Below, in pieces: positions 1 to 10,880 of a stretch of DNA of 64,000 bases. The position numbers and the translations under genes were made by a program. Origin of the DNA: Galbula dea (lineage: Eukaryota > Chordata > Aves > Piciformes > Galbulidae); assembly GCA_013399015.1 (NCBI GenBank), contig VWZX01009982.1:248001-312000 (forward strand), given 5' to 3'. Position 1 is the stretch's first letter. Each line of letters opens with the position of its first letter. The notes below the pieces were generated by a model, which saw only the letters and a list, made by a program, of their open reading frames with translations, was not told the DNA's origin and ran no database searches.

Positions 1-826
1 ATGAAAGACTAACCATACTTTATTAACATTCAAAAGGGCAAAAAGGAAGACTCAGATGATCATAGGCTGACCAGCAAGACACTGAGCTTGGCAAATAAAC
101 ATTATTGGAGTTGATTAGGAAAGAATGCCATTATAAATTAAATTAATCCACTCAAAGGTCCTGTAAAATCTGATATCCTTCTCTTATGGTTGCTCCTCAG
201 GATTAGCAAATCTTGCTACATTCATTTCCTTGTGACTCTACATACAGCCTCAGCAGAGACCAGAGATTCTAGAACATAGCACTCCTGCATAGATGTCCAA
301 CAACAGCCATGCATCACTTCTATGTATTTCTTGACATAGGCTTCTCCAGGAAAAGCAGAAAGACACCAGTGGCTTGTCTCCGCAGCTCTGGAGCTCACCC
401 TCCTGCTGAAATCCCATCATGTCGTATCACCTCAAACATGTATTACTGTCTTCTCCTGTTGCCCCTACTTCTCATAGACAGAGTACCCAAGTTCCCCAGC
501 TGGAGATGGCCTCAGAATATTTGTCACTCGTGCACCTTTGATGCATGCAGATTAAGGCTTTTCTGAATCCTGTGCTTTAGTCAACTAAGGTTGTGAGCTT
601 ACTCAGCTATTAAGTTACAGTTCAGTTCAGCTTTATCCTGAAATATCACCTTAACCAAAACATCCACCCTGTATTTCATAACTGTGGCTAACAAAATCTT
701 CAATGCTTTGTAATGCTGCAAGGCATATCTCAAAGGACATGCCCCTTGTTTTCACATTTTGGCAGATAGGGCATACACTGTACAGTACCTCCCCACACGA
801 ACAGCCCTGAAAATCCTATGTGGTCA

Positions 827-1218
827 TGTCCTGGTTTGAGTTAGAACAGAACGATTTCTGTTCAATGATTTTACTTTCTAAAGTATTCCATCCAATATAC
901 ATCATATTCAATATATAACTGGGGGCCAGTCCCCTTGTTGGACCACTCTGCATCAGGCACTTAGAGGGACACCTAGGATCCTGCGGGCGGGCTTTAGGAC
1001 CCTGAGCCGAGAGGAGTGGGGAAGGCAGTTCGGACTCAGAGTGCTGGGGCAGCAGACGCGCGCACGGGTACTGGAGGACTCAGCGTACTGCAGAAGCTTA
1101 CTGGAGCTTCAGCGGTGATGTAGCTTGGGTTCTGTATATTTGTATATATTTCATCTAACTTTGTTATTGTTATTAAAGTAGTTCTAGTTTTATTTCCAAT
1201 CCGCAAGTTGGTTTTTTT
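827..1218 (+). mobile_element. 5' fragment of an ERV LTR, interrupted by a second LTR
   Basis: The segment opens with TGTCCTGGTTTGAG, the style of terminus seen in avian ERVL-type LTRs and similar to the start of the solo LTR at 23652 (TGTAATGGTTTGAC). It contains an AGGACCCTGAG block that also occurs near the end of that solo LTR. It runs into a T-tract where the LTR at 1219 begins. I do not find its 3' remainder after the inner element, so the outer LTR is incomplete or its right half was deleted. Confidence 0.5.
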
Positions 1219-1612
1219 TGTAGGGAATATTTTAGCAGACCAAGGCCATGAAATCTTATCGAGAGCCTGTTTGCACAACCCAGCCTACAGTCCTGAGGGC
1301 TATGTCCTTGAAGACAGAGAAAAATAGTAAGGCTGTAAACAGGATAAGAGAGAGCTAGGCAAGATATGCTAACCGTAGAACCTAGGGGGGCGTTGTTGTA
1401 ATAGTGTGTGTGTAGATTTGAATGTAACCAATTATGTTAGAAACAATTAGTAACAAAAGTGTGTGGACAAGTTAGTTTAGCCAACAGTAGCTTTGCTTTA
1501 TCCCTGTGAACCCTGTAAGACCCTATAAAAAGTGTTGTAATGTAAACAATAAACGAAGTTCACTCTTACCTCTATGAGGACTCCATGAATATTCAGAGTG
1601 GTCATTCCTACA
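1219..1612 (+). mobile_element. 5' LTR of a degraded class II-like endogenous retrovirus
   Basis: This 394-bp LTR begins TGTAGGGAAT and ends ATTCCTACA, giving near-perfect short terminal inverted repeats and the canonical TG...CA. It carries a TATA box (TATAAAA, 1524-1530) and a poly(A) signal (AATAAA, 1548-1553) in the expected order. A primer-binding site follows two bases later. Transcription would run on the plus strand, antisense to SEMA5A. The left flank is a T-run, so a target duplication cannot be read. No matching 3' LTR is seen, so this is a truncated provirus rather than a solo LTR. Confidence 0.88.
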
Positions 1613-1614
1613 CT

Positions 1615-1632
1615 TGGCGCCCGAAGAGGGCC
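1615..1632 (+). other. Retroviral primer-binding site (tRNA-Lys-like)
   Basis: TGGCGCCCGAAGAGGGCC follows the LTR end after two bases. It matches the tRNA-Lys3 type primer site at 16 of 18 positions, by comparison from memory. This fixes the LTR boundary at 1612 and the element's orientation. Confidence 0.85.
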
Positions 1633-1860
1633 CGCAGGACGGGACCCGGGATGCACATTGCTTAAATGAGGATTGCTTAAATGCAGACAGCTTAAATGCA
1701 GACAGCTCGAGAGGATTCGCTAGGTGGCTAGACGCGGAAGGTGGATCGGAGCTGGGGAAGACCGGGGACGGAGGAGCCTAAGGGTAGATCGAGGGCTAGA
1801 CGGCATCAGCACTCAGGTAGGAAGGGTCGCTACCTCCACTCTGTCCAGAGGGCTGCTAGC

Positions 1861-2212
1861 ATGGAGATCGAATTTGCAGCAGCACAAAAACTGCTTCAAT
1901 TGATACTCGCTAAGCGAGAGGAGGCAGTAAGGGGTAAAGACTTAGAGAAGAAGCTCGTCATATGGGCAAGAGAAAATTGCTTTTTTAAAGCCCCTCCGGT
2001 TATTCGTGATTGAAGAATGGAAAGATATAGGAGATCATTTGTGGGAGAAAGCAATCACGGGAAAGGGTAAAGATATGCTACCCTTTGGCTCCACTTGGAG
2101 AACTGTAATAAACACTCTAAAGAATATGAAAGCAGTTGATCTGGGACGCCAGAAAGTACGGAAAGTGAGTGAATTAAGTGCTGCGTCATCAAAGGGAGTG
2201 GGGAGGCGTTGA
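1861..2212 (+). pseudogene. Degraded retroviral gag, matrix region (frameshifted)
   Basis: An ATG at 1861 opens a frame with a helical, Lys/Glu-rich N-terminal segment like the matrix domain of alpha- and betaretrovirus-like avian ERVs. The frame stops at 2011-2013, but an overlapping frame from 2006 carries on with matrix-like sequence (EEWKDIGDHLWEKA), so a frameshift of about one base broke the gene near 2006. That second frame stops at 2210-2212. The N-terminus has no obvious myristoylation Gly at position 2. The placement 250 bases after the primer site fits gag. No capsid major homology region or nucleocapsid zinc knuckle is seen afterwards. The copy cannot make a full protein. Confidence 0.7.
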
Positions 2213-2769
2213 GAAAACAGCCGAGGGCCGAGAAACAAAGGATGAAAGTGCTTCTTTGAGAAACCCTGATACATGCCTCCGGCTATCCTCAGCCGCCCCT
2301 ATCTGCTGCTTAACCCCTTCTGCCAACACCACTTCTGCTGCTACAATGCAATATATGCTCGAATTCTGGTTGAGACCTGGCAAGGGAGAACTCTCTGAAG
2401 TTAGCTCGGGTGCAAAAACATCTGCACCATTGCCATCACTATGTGAGGTGCACTCGAAAGATCCAGACTTTTCCTCAGACGTCACATTCCAGCTAAGTGA
2501 TTGCCGAGAAGGTACTAAACAATTGCATGAGGCTGATTCTAACAAAGATCCAACAGACAAGTAATTGTAGAAAACACCCATCAGACTGTGAATCTTATGT
2601 CTGTAAAACAATAAGAGGGGAAGCACACCCCTCAAGAGACAGATCTCACAATTGTTTTGGACTCATTATGTTTCTAAAAAATTAGCCTATGCTTACTTGT
2701 TGTATTAGTTATAATCTTTGATTGCATTGTGTCTTCTGTAAGTATAACCTGTCACACTACCATAATGAA
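2213..2769 (+). pseudogene. Remnant of ERV internal region, probably gag p10/linker
   Basis: A frame open from about 2178 to 2564 continues on from the broken matrix region after another frame change. It is Ser/Thr/Pro-rich, as expected of a gag linker, but I recognise no domain. From about 2640 the sequence becomes A/T-rich with no retroviral signal. Assignment to the same provirus rests on position only. Confidence 0.4.
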
Positions 2770-3345
2770 AGCATATGAAAGCATATAGTATAACAATTCT
2801 GCAGTTGATAGTTTGCAGGGACAGAGCATGGCCTGGAGTTCCATCACATGGCAGGGGAGACCGAAGCGGAGCCGAGCGGAGCACCTGCCAACATGCAGCC
2901 GAGCAGCTGCCAATGCAGGAGCCGACCCTAGGACGCTGCGGGAGCGGAGCTCAGCCGGGGCTGCCAGAGCAGGGCTGAGGGACTGAAAGTGTTGCAGGAG
3001 CCAATGGCTGCCGGAACAGGTTTAAGGAAACCGGGGCTCTGTAAAAGCCAAGCGTAGTCAGCACTGACGCTGCCGTGAGCTTACGCGAGGGCATACGCTG
3101 ACTGGCCAGCAGCTCTACGTCCTTGCTGAGCCTGTCTCGGGGTCGCTGTGTGTATTGCTTCCTGTCACTGCGCGAAGGAATCGCCACGATCCATCACCGC
3201 ATGTGTGGCTACAGTTGCACACCGGGACCACCGCACGCCCCCAGACAACCCCTCCCTGCACCGCTGCCGCCACTCATACTCCCTCAGTGCCAGTGCTGCC
3301 ACGGCTGCTTGCCACTGCCGCCGCACGCTCATACTGGCAGTTGAT
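2770..3345. other. GC-rich segment within the ERV remains, origin unknown
   Basis: This is a locally GC- and CpG-rich stretch in an otherwise A/T-rich window, with many GCCGAGCG- and CCGCACGC-like runs. It lies between the gag remnant and the pol remnant, where protease and most of reverse transcriptase are missing. Similar words occur at both edges: GCAGTTGATAGTTTGCAGGG at about 2802 and GCAGTTGATTTGAAGG at about 3337, each followed by GACAGAG. It may be foreign sequence captured by the retrovirus, part of another element, or a diverged leader. Confidence 0.35.
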
Positions 3346-3660
3346 TTGAAGGACAGAGATGTGCCATTAAGACTTTTAGTCTGCAATCATGCTTATGCTC
3401 CTTTCGGTACTCTATACCAATGGCCTGCTTGGCAAAAAGAAAAAGGGGGAGAGGACCCATCTGAATTAAATCCCAATGCCAAGCATCTTTAAAAAGGCAG
3501 TTTGACATCAGTGTGATAGACGCACAAGGCATTGTGAGATCCTGCCCACAGTATAGTCAATATGGAACAAGCCTGGGGCTAGGTGTCAATCCCAGGGCCC
3601 TTCAGGCCTGCGAGATCTGGCAAATGGGTGTTAGCTGTCTTCACACAAGCAGTAAGTGTT
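3346..3660 (+). pseudogene. Degraded retroviral pol: integrase N-terminal zinc finger and start of catalytic core
   Basis: The plus frame through 3358-3640 contains NAKHL, a TAA stop at 3490-3492, then a helix and SCPQYSQYG, followed by GVNPRALQACEIWQMG. The last motif is the strongly conserved junction between the HHCC zinc-binding domain and the catalytic core in betaretrovirus-like integrases. The second Cys of the C-x2-C pair is replaced by Tyr. With the internal stop, this shows the gene is dead. The first catalytic Asp would follow soon after the last motif; the position corresponding to it reads Gly (QMG). The DDE core is not present beyond about 3660. Confidence 0.72.
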
Positions 3661-3684
3661 CCAGGATTAAAAGATATAAGAGCT

Positions 3685-3734
3685 GAATCTGATAACCCTT
3701 CCCTTAGTGGAATCTGATAACCCTTCCCTTAGTG
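3685..3734 (+). repeat. Perfect 25-bp tandem duplication
   Basis: Two identical head-to-tail copies of a 25-bp unit (starting GAATCTGATAACCC and ending TTAGTG) occupy 3685-3709 and 3710-3734. It lies just after the integrase remnant. Exact identity implies a recent duplication, by slippage or repair, or a collapsed or expanded assembly artefact. Confidence 0.9.
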
Positions 3735-6700
3735 GAAACTCACGGTTCATGGGAAATTCAGAAGTGGGATGCATACCAAGGTACGTACATGATGTCAAGA
3801 CATCCCTCTACAAAATATGTATAAAAGTATTTTTATACATATATAAACATATTTGCTCCCATAACATTTTAAGAGGTGAAGTCACATGCACAGTATGCAT
3901 CATTGCACTGTTAAATTTTCTGATTTACTCTTGGAACGAGGACTGAGACCCACATGCCTAACTAGCATCCGTACAGCCCTCTCACAAGATGAATGCAGCC
4001 ACTCAAGCATACTGCAGAAACTCATGCAAGGTACCAATGTTTCAGAGGCAGAGGGGAGTCCTTCACAGACCTGACTTCTGCTCCAAAGGGTACATCTCTA
4101 GGGCTTCTGTATTATGCTTATCAGCCTCTTGCCAGCTGATAGCTCTCTGTAAAGCACACAGAAGTAGACAAGTTCGGCAAGGATGAAACTGCTCACGATA
4201 CAGTACAGAAACCATATGTTTAGACTAACATTTGTTGCAGTGGAAAGGAGCAGCTAACTGACATGAGATCACAATCTAACCAGGAATCAACAGAAGGCGT
4301 AAGGTGCCACATTCCACAGCAGGACACATACAGCTACTTGTGCAGATCAAGTGTGTAATTAATTCACAGCTTCAACTAAAGACAGGTACTTTCAGAACGA
4401 CACTCATCTGACGTAGTTTCTAAAGATGGCTTACACTGAAATGGCAGTGTTCTCTCCTAAAAATATGCCATTTGCACCCGCCATTTCTCTTTTTATCTTA
4501 CCCTGAGTCAACTCCAGGATCCTCTGATGATTCATCACGTTAGTTCCACTAACTAAAATGGTAAGACATTAAATCAGCAGAAGACTACATTTTTTGTGGG
4601 GTCAGTGAATTGATTATCATTATTCTACAACCAGACTATTACCAGAGCTGGTGTAAAGGATGAGAAAATTGCATAGTGGAACAAATCATGAGCAGGAGAG
4701 CTACAAAGGATTAGCTTTTAAAAATATTTAAGAAGCCAGTGGCAAGGTAGGAGAAGGAATAGGGAGAGAAAGACTTTCCTTTTCTGCAGAAGTAGGATGG
4801 TACTTTCTCTTAGATTTGACATTAAGCCATAGCTCAGATGAGTCAGTTGAAGGACAGACTGATTGTCCCAAACCTAGTGTAAAATGAACAATAAAATCCA
4901 GATGGATGTTCAGAGACTATAGCACTAATTCCTGATGCTTGTATATTCTCCCAATATGCAGTGCTCAGAGCATCTCGTTAACAAGAAGCTCTCAGATTCT
5001 CCTGCTGAGAGCAGACAAGAGCAAGAAGCAAACCTGTACAGTTATTTATTCCTTTATTAGAGATTCTTAAACCACTGTTAATGAATCCTTTAATTTGCCA
5101 TTCTGTTATTGTGGCAAGTAGTGGTAATGGTTCACATTAATGTACCAAACACACATCTAATTAAGTACAAAGGCATACCATTACAGCCCTTCCTCAGCAA
5201 GGTAAGGAGTGTCTGAGGCAGTAAGCCATCTCAAGTCAAGTTATAGTTCTCAAAGCTAGTTCAATTAACTTGCAAGAGATCATACATGAAAAAAAGCATC
5301 ATTATTAGGATGCTCTGTGTTAAAAATAATGTAAGATGTGTCTAAATATATATATAATCCAATTTAAAAAACCTTTTCTTCCAACATAATTCTTCTTGCA
5401 TGGTCTGAATAAAACCATTAAAGGAAAAATAATAATTTTAAAAGTCATAAAAAGATAAAAATTAAAGAATGGATTAAAAGGAAAATGTAACTAATTATTT
5501 TGAACCTCAATGTTTTTGCCCTAAATTACTTTCTCCTAACAAGTAGAAAATCAGGTAATGCACACCTTGCCAGGGCAATTCAGACACTGCTGTATCCTTC
5601 CCCAGAGCTAGTCTTTTCCCCTAGCAACTGACCCTTCCAAGAAACAAAAAAAACCAAAGAAAACAGTGCAGGGTGCATGGCAAAGCACTTCCACCTTAGA
5701 AAAGAAGGCAAGGTTGTTTTTGTGGAAATCCACGAATCTTCTTGCTTACTGGCATTTCATAATACAGAAGTCATTATCATATTTGATTAGGTGCTAAGTC
5801 AGTCCACTAAATAAAACAGATAAATATTAAATCTGAATATTTTATCAGGATTTTCCAGAATAAGATAAACAAACAGTCTCTCATTTCCTTGAGTTTACTG
5901 AGGAGCTAATGCCCTGAGGGTAATCCTTCACTGATGCCACTTAATTGTAAAAGTAAATTCTGCCCTGCCATATGGATTTTTCTTAAGAAAACAAATGAAT
6001 TCCCTAGAAGGTTTCAGATTGTAAGAGAACTCATTTATTTTTATCTGCCAGGTCATATGTGATGTTAAGAACAATGCCTTGGGCAAGTTTTGAAGACACA
6101 GTTTCATGGGAACTACATTGCCCTGTGTCAAAAGCCAATCGTCTTCATAATGTACTAACAATTGTTTTACATCCATACTGAATTTTCTCTGTAGAGTATT
6201 TCTCATTAATCTGGTTTTTGTTGGTTGGGGTTTTTTCCATTTCACATAAATACATATAATATATTGTATAATCTCATAAAATTTAGCACATACCTGTTAA
6301 GAAAAAAACATCCTTTTACAATAAATCTAGATCCAACTGACATAACACTAAAAAATCTGTCACATTCTTCAAATGCAAGCTTTAAAACTGAGCAACCATA
6401 ACAAAAATCATTCCTCTTCCCTTAATTCAGCTTCATAAATTGAACTGTAATCTTCACTTGTCTTCACTATGCACTTTGGGCTGCTTGATCAAAGTCAGGC
6501 AAGACCAATTTCTCACTCTGCCTTTTCCTCTGTCTGTCTTCATCCCGTCCACTCCTGCCCCCCATTTCTCAAAGCTATCTAAATGAATTGTTCTACGTGG
6601 ACAATTTGTGCAAAAATGTTCCAGGCAAGCAGGTCAACTTAAGTTTTCACTGAGATCCACACTAACTCATCAGTCATTTTAGAAGACATTCTTCTCCCTC

Positions 6701-8841
6701 TAAGGCCCTCACCAATGATACACATGTATCTTCTTTTGCACAGCAGAAGGACAGGAGACCAAATAATGTTGTTCTAAAACAAAAGTATTAAAACACTTAT
6801 GCTTCAGATCCAGTATGTTACTAAGCAGACTTGTTACACTGGAAGGCATTAAGGATCATCAAGTGCCTCTGACACAAAGACAAGTGCAAGTCTCATTAAA
6901 CTTGTGCTAACTTCTTTTACAATTAAAACCAGAGGTATAATTGAACCTATATTGCAAAGCAATATTCAGAAATTAAAGCAGTCGCTCCTAAAAAGCATTG
7001 GACTTCATGGCAGAAAACACATATGAGTATGACCTAAGAAATAAAGACACTCTTCACACTTCAGGTACAGGATTTGTGAGGAATCTGAAAGGTGAACAAC
7101 AAAATGGACTGCATTTACTTGTTTTTATTGGCTTCAGAAAAACACTGTGCACACTCTAGAAATGAGCAAGACTGAGCCAAAACCAAACCTCATGGGGATC
7201 AGTAGCCTCTCTCCCTAATGAAGGTGGTGGGAGAGAGAAAGGGGATGATGGCTCCAACTCTTAGGTAACTCCTCAACACAAGGAAGGGTGCCAGGGTGGA
7301 TTGCATGAGTAATGTGAAGGCGTGTGCTAGTCTTGGAGTAGCAAGATTTGTAGATCACAGTAGATGGTGTAAGGAAACTGAATACAGCTAAAGTCTCAGT
7401 TAATCACAGACTTCTCACAAGGCCTGGAAAACAACTGGGGTGGAGAATGGGGGTAGGCAGATACAATTGCAAAATCTGCTTTTGCATAGCAACTACAGAA
7501 TGGCCTCAGACATCAGAAGACCACCTTTATTTCCCAAACTGCGCAAGTAAGGCTAATATTAGCAATACAGGACTAGTAATTACCTTCCCAGTTATTGCCT
7601 CCTATGATAAATACTATCAAATAATGTCCTTTTCATACATTTATAGAACTCGGTCTCAAAAACATTTCTGTTCTTGTTTTGTTCACAATGCTAAAATGTG
7701 ACAAAACTCATTGTCTCATGACTACATTACCTATGGTCAACCTAAACTGGTTTGGTTTTCTGCCAACATTACTGTGCCATTCATACAACTATCTCCTTCC
7801 CTAGATATACCTGTTGATGGATTTATGGGCAGGAACTGGGCACACACTCAATCTTTGTTTTCCTGCACTACAATTCCAGCCATCTTCTTTTATCTTTTAG
7901 CAATCCTTCCCTACAGCTCTTTCGAATTTTGGTTAATCTTAAATTAAGCTTTAAAAGGCCTCTGGCACCACCTTTTCAGCCATTTGAAGCGGGGTTGCCC
8001 TGGTGTGTACATCTGCCTAAGGACTGCTTTGGGGAGAGAGTGTTGACCCTTTTGGAGTGCAGAAAACTGCAAGCAGGAGGCATAGAAGTACTTCTATTGG
8101 CAGTGTACACAGAGTAATCTAAATTTATTTGTACCTTTGTCATGTGCCACATTGCACATTCCCCTTCTTTACCGTTGATTGGGTAGAGAAGGGAAATCCA
8201 TGTTAGGGGTCTACAAATTATCATTTTCACAACTGAACAGGAACTTTTATCTACTCATATCTTATTGAAATTCTACTGCACATAATCACTAGGTTTTCAG
8301 TACTGAAATGTTAGTACTAAAAGATAATTTAAAAAAAGAACCCACCCAAACCTGTTGGAATATTATAAGAGAAAAAACAGCATATGAAAAGATATTTTAC
8401 CCAGGAGAAGGAATTAACAGTACATTCCCTTCACTGTATTTATGAAACACAACATCACTGGGGAAAAGCTTAGAATGGAAATGCATAGTAAGGAACCAAT
8501 AAATAACAGTCAGCTATACAGGACTGTGGAGAAAACAAAGATTTCTGTTGTGATTTTAAAAACACTGAATATTTTTAATTTTGCAATTTTAGCCAGAACA
8601 AAAGATATGAAGCTCTGAAAGAGCATTAACTTACAGAGAAATCAAACTAATCCTATTGCTTTTACTGTATTGGTTTCTTAGCAAAAGGCAGAATTGGCAG
8701 CTGGCTTTTTTTCATAGTCACTGACTATTCAACAAAATCATCCAAAGCTTATCCCATAGCAATTCAGAAGATTCAATGAAAAGCACAAGTTTAAACAAGC
8801 ATATTCTTTGCTGAGATTTGGAGCCCAGATGAACAGCATGG

Positions 8842-8844
<3 letters not shown>

Positions 8845-8880
<36 letters not shown>
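8845..8880 (+). repeat. Poly(A) tract of 36 bases followed by an ambiguous base
   Basis: An uninterrupted A36 run is followed by C and one N (8882). It could be the tail of a retroinsert or simple slippage. I recognise no CR1 or retrocopy immediately upstream (8700-8844) and no obvious target duplication. Confidence 0.8.
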
Positions 8881-8881
<1 letters not shown>

Positions 8882-8980
8882 NTCTTTTTCCTTCATTGGT
8901 TATTGAGATCTATATGGTGTGCACTGATCCAAGACACAATTCCATGGGACTGAAGAGAGGCTCAGACAGCTCTGACTTAC

Positions 8981-9114
8981 GCTGGCTGTCTTCACAGAAT
9001 AGCACCAGGCGACAGCCTCATACCTCATTTCATTTGGCAGTTTACAGAACGAGTTCATAGGATATCCCTCTTCAGGTGGGTCATATATATCTCCATACTC
9101 AAGAAGTTTTGCCC
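8981..9114 (-). other. Cryptic exon-like segment (134 nt) in SEMA5A intron
   Basis: On the minus strand a perfect donor consensus GTAAGT (8975-8980) is preceded by a 134-nt segment with an acceptor-like CTATAG at 9115-9120 and a T-rich tract about 30-40 bases upstream. One frame is open across it (LLEYGDIYDPPEEGYP is part). However, splicing from SEMA5A exon 2 would place it in a different frame, giving a stop after Arg and four further residues. It therefore cannot be normal SEMA5A coding sequence. It may be chance, or a frame-breaking cassette exon. I do not recognise the open-frame peptide. Confidence 0.25.
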
Positions 9115-9952
9115 CTATAGGTAAGCAACTTCCATTGGTACACAGATGAAAAAAAAATCTCTCAGCACATTTTATGACCTCTACTTTGATCCTCATTTAC
9201 AACTAAGAAACTAATTGAGAAACAGAAGCATATTCCAACACTAAATGTAACTGAAAACTGAAGTGACTAGAACTTTATTAATTCAAGAATAATATATGTT
9301 CAGAAGGTAGATTTAAATAAGAAGTTTACATAGTTAAAATCTTTTGCCAACCAAGAAGTTTTACTACACTTCACAGGGTAAGAGAAGAAAAGGCAGTGTT
9401 CAAGGACTGTCACTGCTTCCATGTTAACACTGAAGGCACTGTCACTATAGAACACAGCTTACAAAGTACTGTCCTACTGTGCAGAAGTTGTGATTATCAC
9501 TGACTTTACCACTAATTCTTCAGTCTTTAACAGATTGGTCCTGGCATTGTACTGAATAATTATTAGAATGATCCAAGCACAAAGAGCCATACTGTGTAGC
9601 CAAATTCGGGATCATCATAAGTTTTACACTTCAGTAACTTTTGTCACATTGTCATGCAGCATCTGCTTGTTCTGCTGTATGCATCCGAAGTTTGAGAGTA
9701 CTCCAGGACTCCAGGGCAGTCCTCTGGAGAATTAGAATAGCATAAGCTATTAGAATCCTTGATATCAGACAGTCTACCTTTTAATTTTGGTCAGGAAAAA
9801 GAAAAATAACATACATAACATTCAGTTTAGTGGGTCTGGAAGGCAGAGGAGTTTCAGAGAGCAAGCTGATGCTAGAATTTGGATCAACATTACTTATTAT
9901 CAAATGACAAAATCCCCTTGGATGCAACATAAAGAGAAAATAGATTTCTCAC

Positions 9953-10052
9953 CTTGCTCCAGCAATAAGCTCTTTTTGTCCTGGGTCAAATGTTAACTGC
10001 GAAAAGTCCACAGCATTTTCTGATCTGAATACATGCAACCAAGGGGCAATTT
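9953..10052 (-). CDS. SEMA5A: SEMA5A second coding exon (start of the sema domain)
   Basis: This 100-nt exon has acceptor TTTTCAG at 10053-10059 and donor AAG followed by GTGAG at about 9948-9952. Two leading bases complete a Glu codon with the last base of the first exon. The 32 codons that follow include the run NAVDFSQLTFDPGQKEL, which from memory is identical in human SEMA5A and marks the first strand of the seven-bladed sema propeller. The exon ends with AG, the first two bases of the Arg codon that precedes the conserved NYLFRL segment in human. That segment should open the next exon, which I do not find between 1 and 9952. SEMA5B has a related but less similar sequence here (DFSQL followed by different residues), so SEMA5A is preferred. 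The frame is open and shows no lesions. Confidence 0.94.
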
Positions 10053-10603
10053 CTGAAAACAATCAAGAAATACAACTGTTACTGTAAATGATAGAGTTGT
10101 AGTACATCAGGTAGTAAACATTACATTTGCAGATATTGTGCAGCTGCAAGTTTTCTCAGTATGGCCCTCTAAGGAAACATAGGAGACTTTTACCACCATA
10201 CTACATAATTTACACTAAAGGCCTGTAAAATATATAGAGCAGTCACCCAATACACGTTTGAATGAATATCCAAATTTCAGTCTGATTTATAAGCCAGATG
10301 TGGTTTTTCTTCCTTAGGTAAAGCAGAAAAAAGCACAGTACAACTGCAATTCACTGGTACATGCTCAAGTGAAGTCAGATTCATTTTCCATGATTCAGAA
10401 GCAACTGAGGTTTGGTTTTTTTCTTTGTTCTTTTAAAAAAGATCTGAACAAATGGAAGACAATGAGAAAAATAAGCAAATTTGACTCTCTGCAATTTTCA
10501 CAATAAAAACATTGAGATACGAAGGATTAAAAAGTGAAAATGCTTGACATTCAGGTGAACTTTTTGCTTTTTTAACCTGCCTTTCTTTTTGGGGATTTAT
10601 TAG

Positions 10604-10880
10604 AATGTCAGGTAGTCATAGGACTAGGGGGAATGGATGCAAACTAGAGGATGGTAGATTTAGATTAGACGTTAAGAAGTTCTTCACTGTTAGGGTGGAG
10701 AGACACTGGAACAGGTTGCCCAGAGAGGTTGTGGAAGCCTCATCCCTGGAAGCTTTTAAGGTTAGGCTGGATGGGGCTCTGGGCAACCTGATCTAGTGGG
10801 AGGTGTCCCTGCCCATGGCAGGGGAGTTGGAACTAGATGATTTTTAAGGTCCTTTCCAACTCCGACAGTTCTATGATTCT
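10604..10880 (+). mobile_element. CR1 LINE 3' end
   Basis: This is the last part of CR1 ORF2 followed by the 3' UTR. The frame at 10605-10796 contains the typical end of the CR1 protein (HWNRLPREVVEASSLEAF). The UTR has GGTGTCCCTGCCCATGGCAG and ends in the family tail CTATGATTCT. It is 5'-truncated like most CR1 insertions. Confidence 0.93.

Larger units (their letters stand above)
1..9952 (-). other. SEMA5A: SEMA5A next intron, partial (third coding exon not in window)
   Basis: This is sequence downstream of the second coding exon in transcription order. I looked on the minus strand for an exon beginning with one base and then an NYLFRL-like frame, and did not find one. Besides the retroviral debris at 827-3734 and the poly(A) and cryptic exon at 8.8-9.1 kb, the stretches 1-826, 3735-8844 and 9121-9952 appear to be plain intronic DNA with scattered chance ORFs, none with domain-like content. 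Confidence 0.8.

Noticed and set aside
3123..3492. Overlapping ORFs on both strands in the GC-rich segment
   Set aside because: GC- and CpG-rich sequence lowers stop frequency in every frame; peptides are Pro/Arg/Cys-rich with no domain, apart from the integrase remnant at the end.
5928..6245. 105-codon minus-strand ORF
   Set aside because: No domain and no splice signals at its edges; likely a chance frame.
8900..9196. 98-codon minus-strand ORF as a SEMA5A exon
   Set aside because: The sequence does not match the next SEMA5A segment (NYLFRL expected) and the phase is wrong. Kept only as a cryptic exon candidate.
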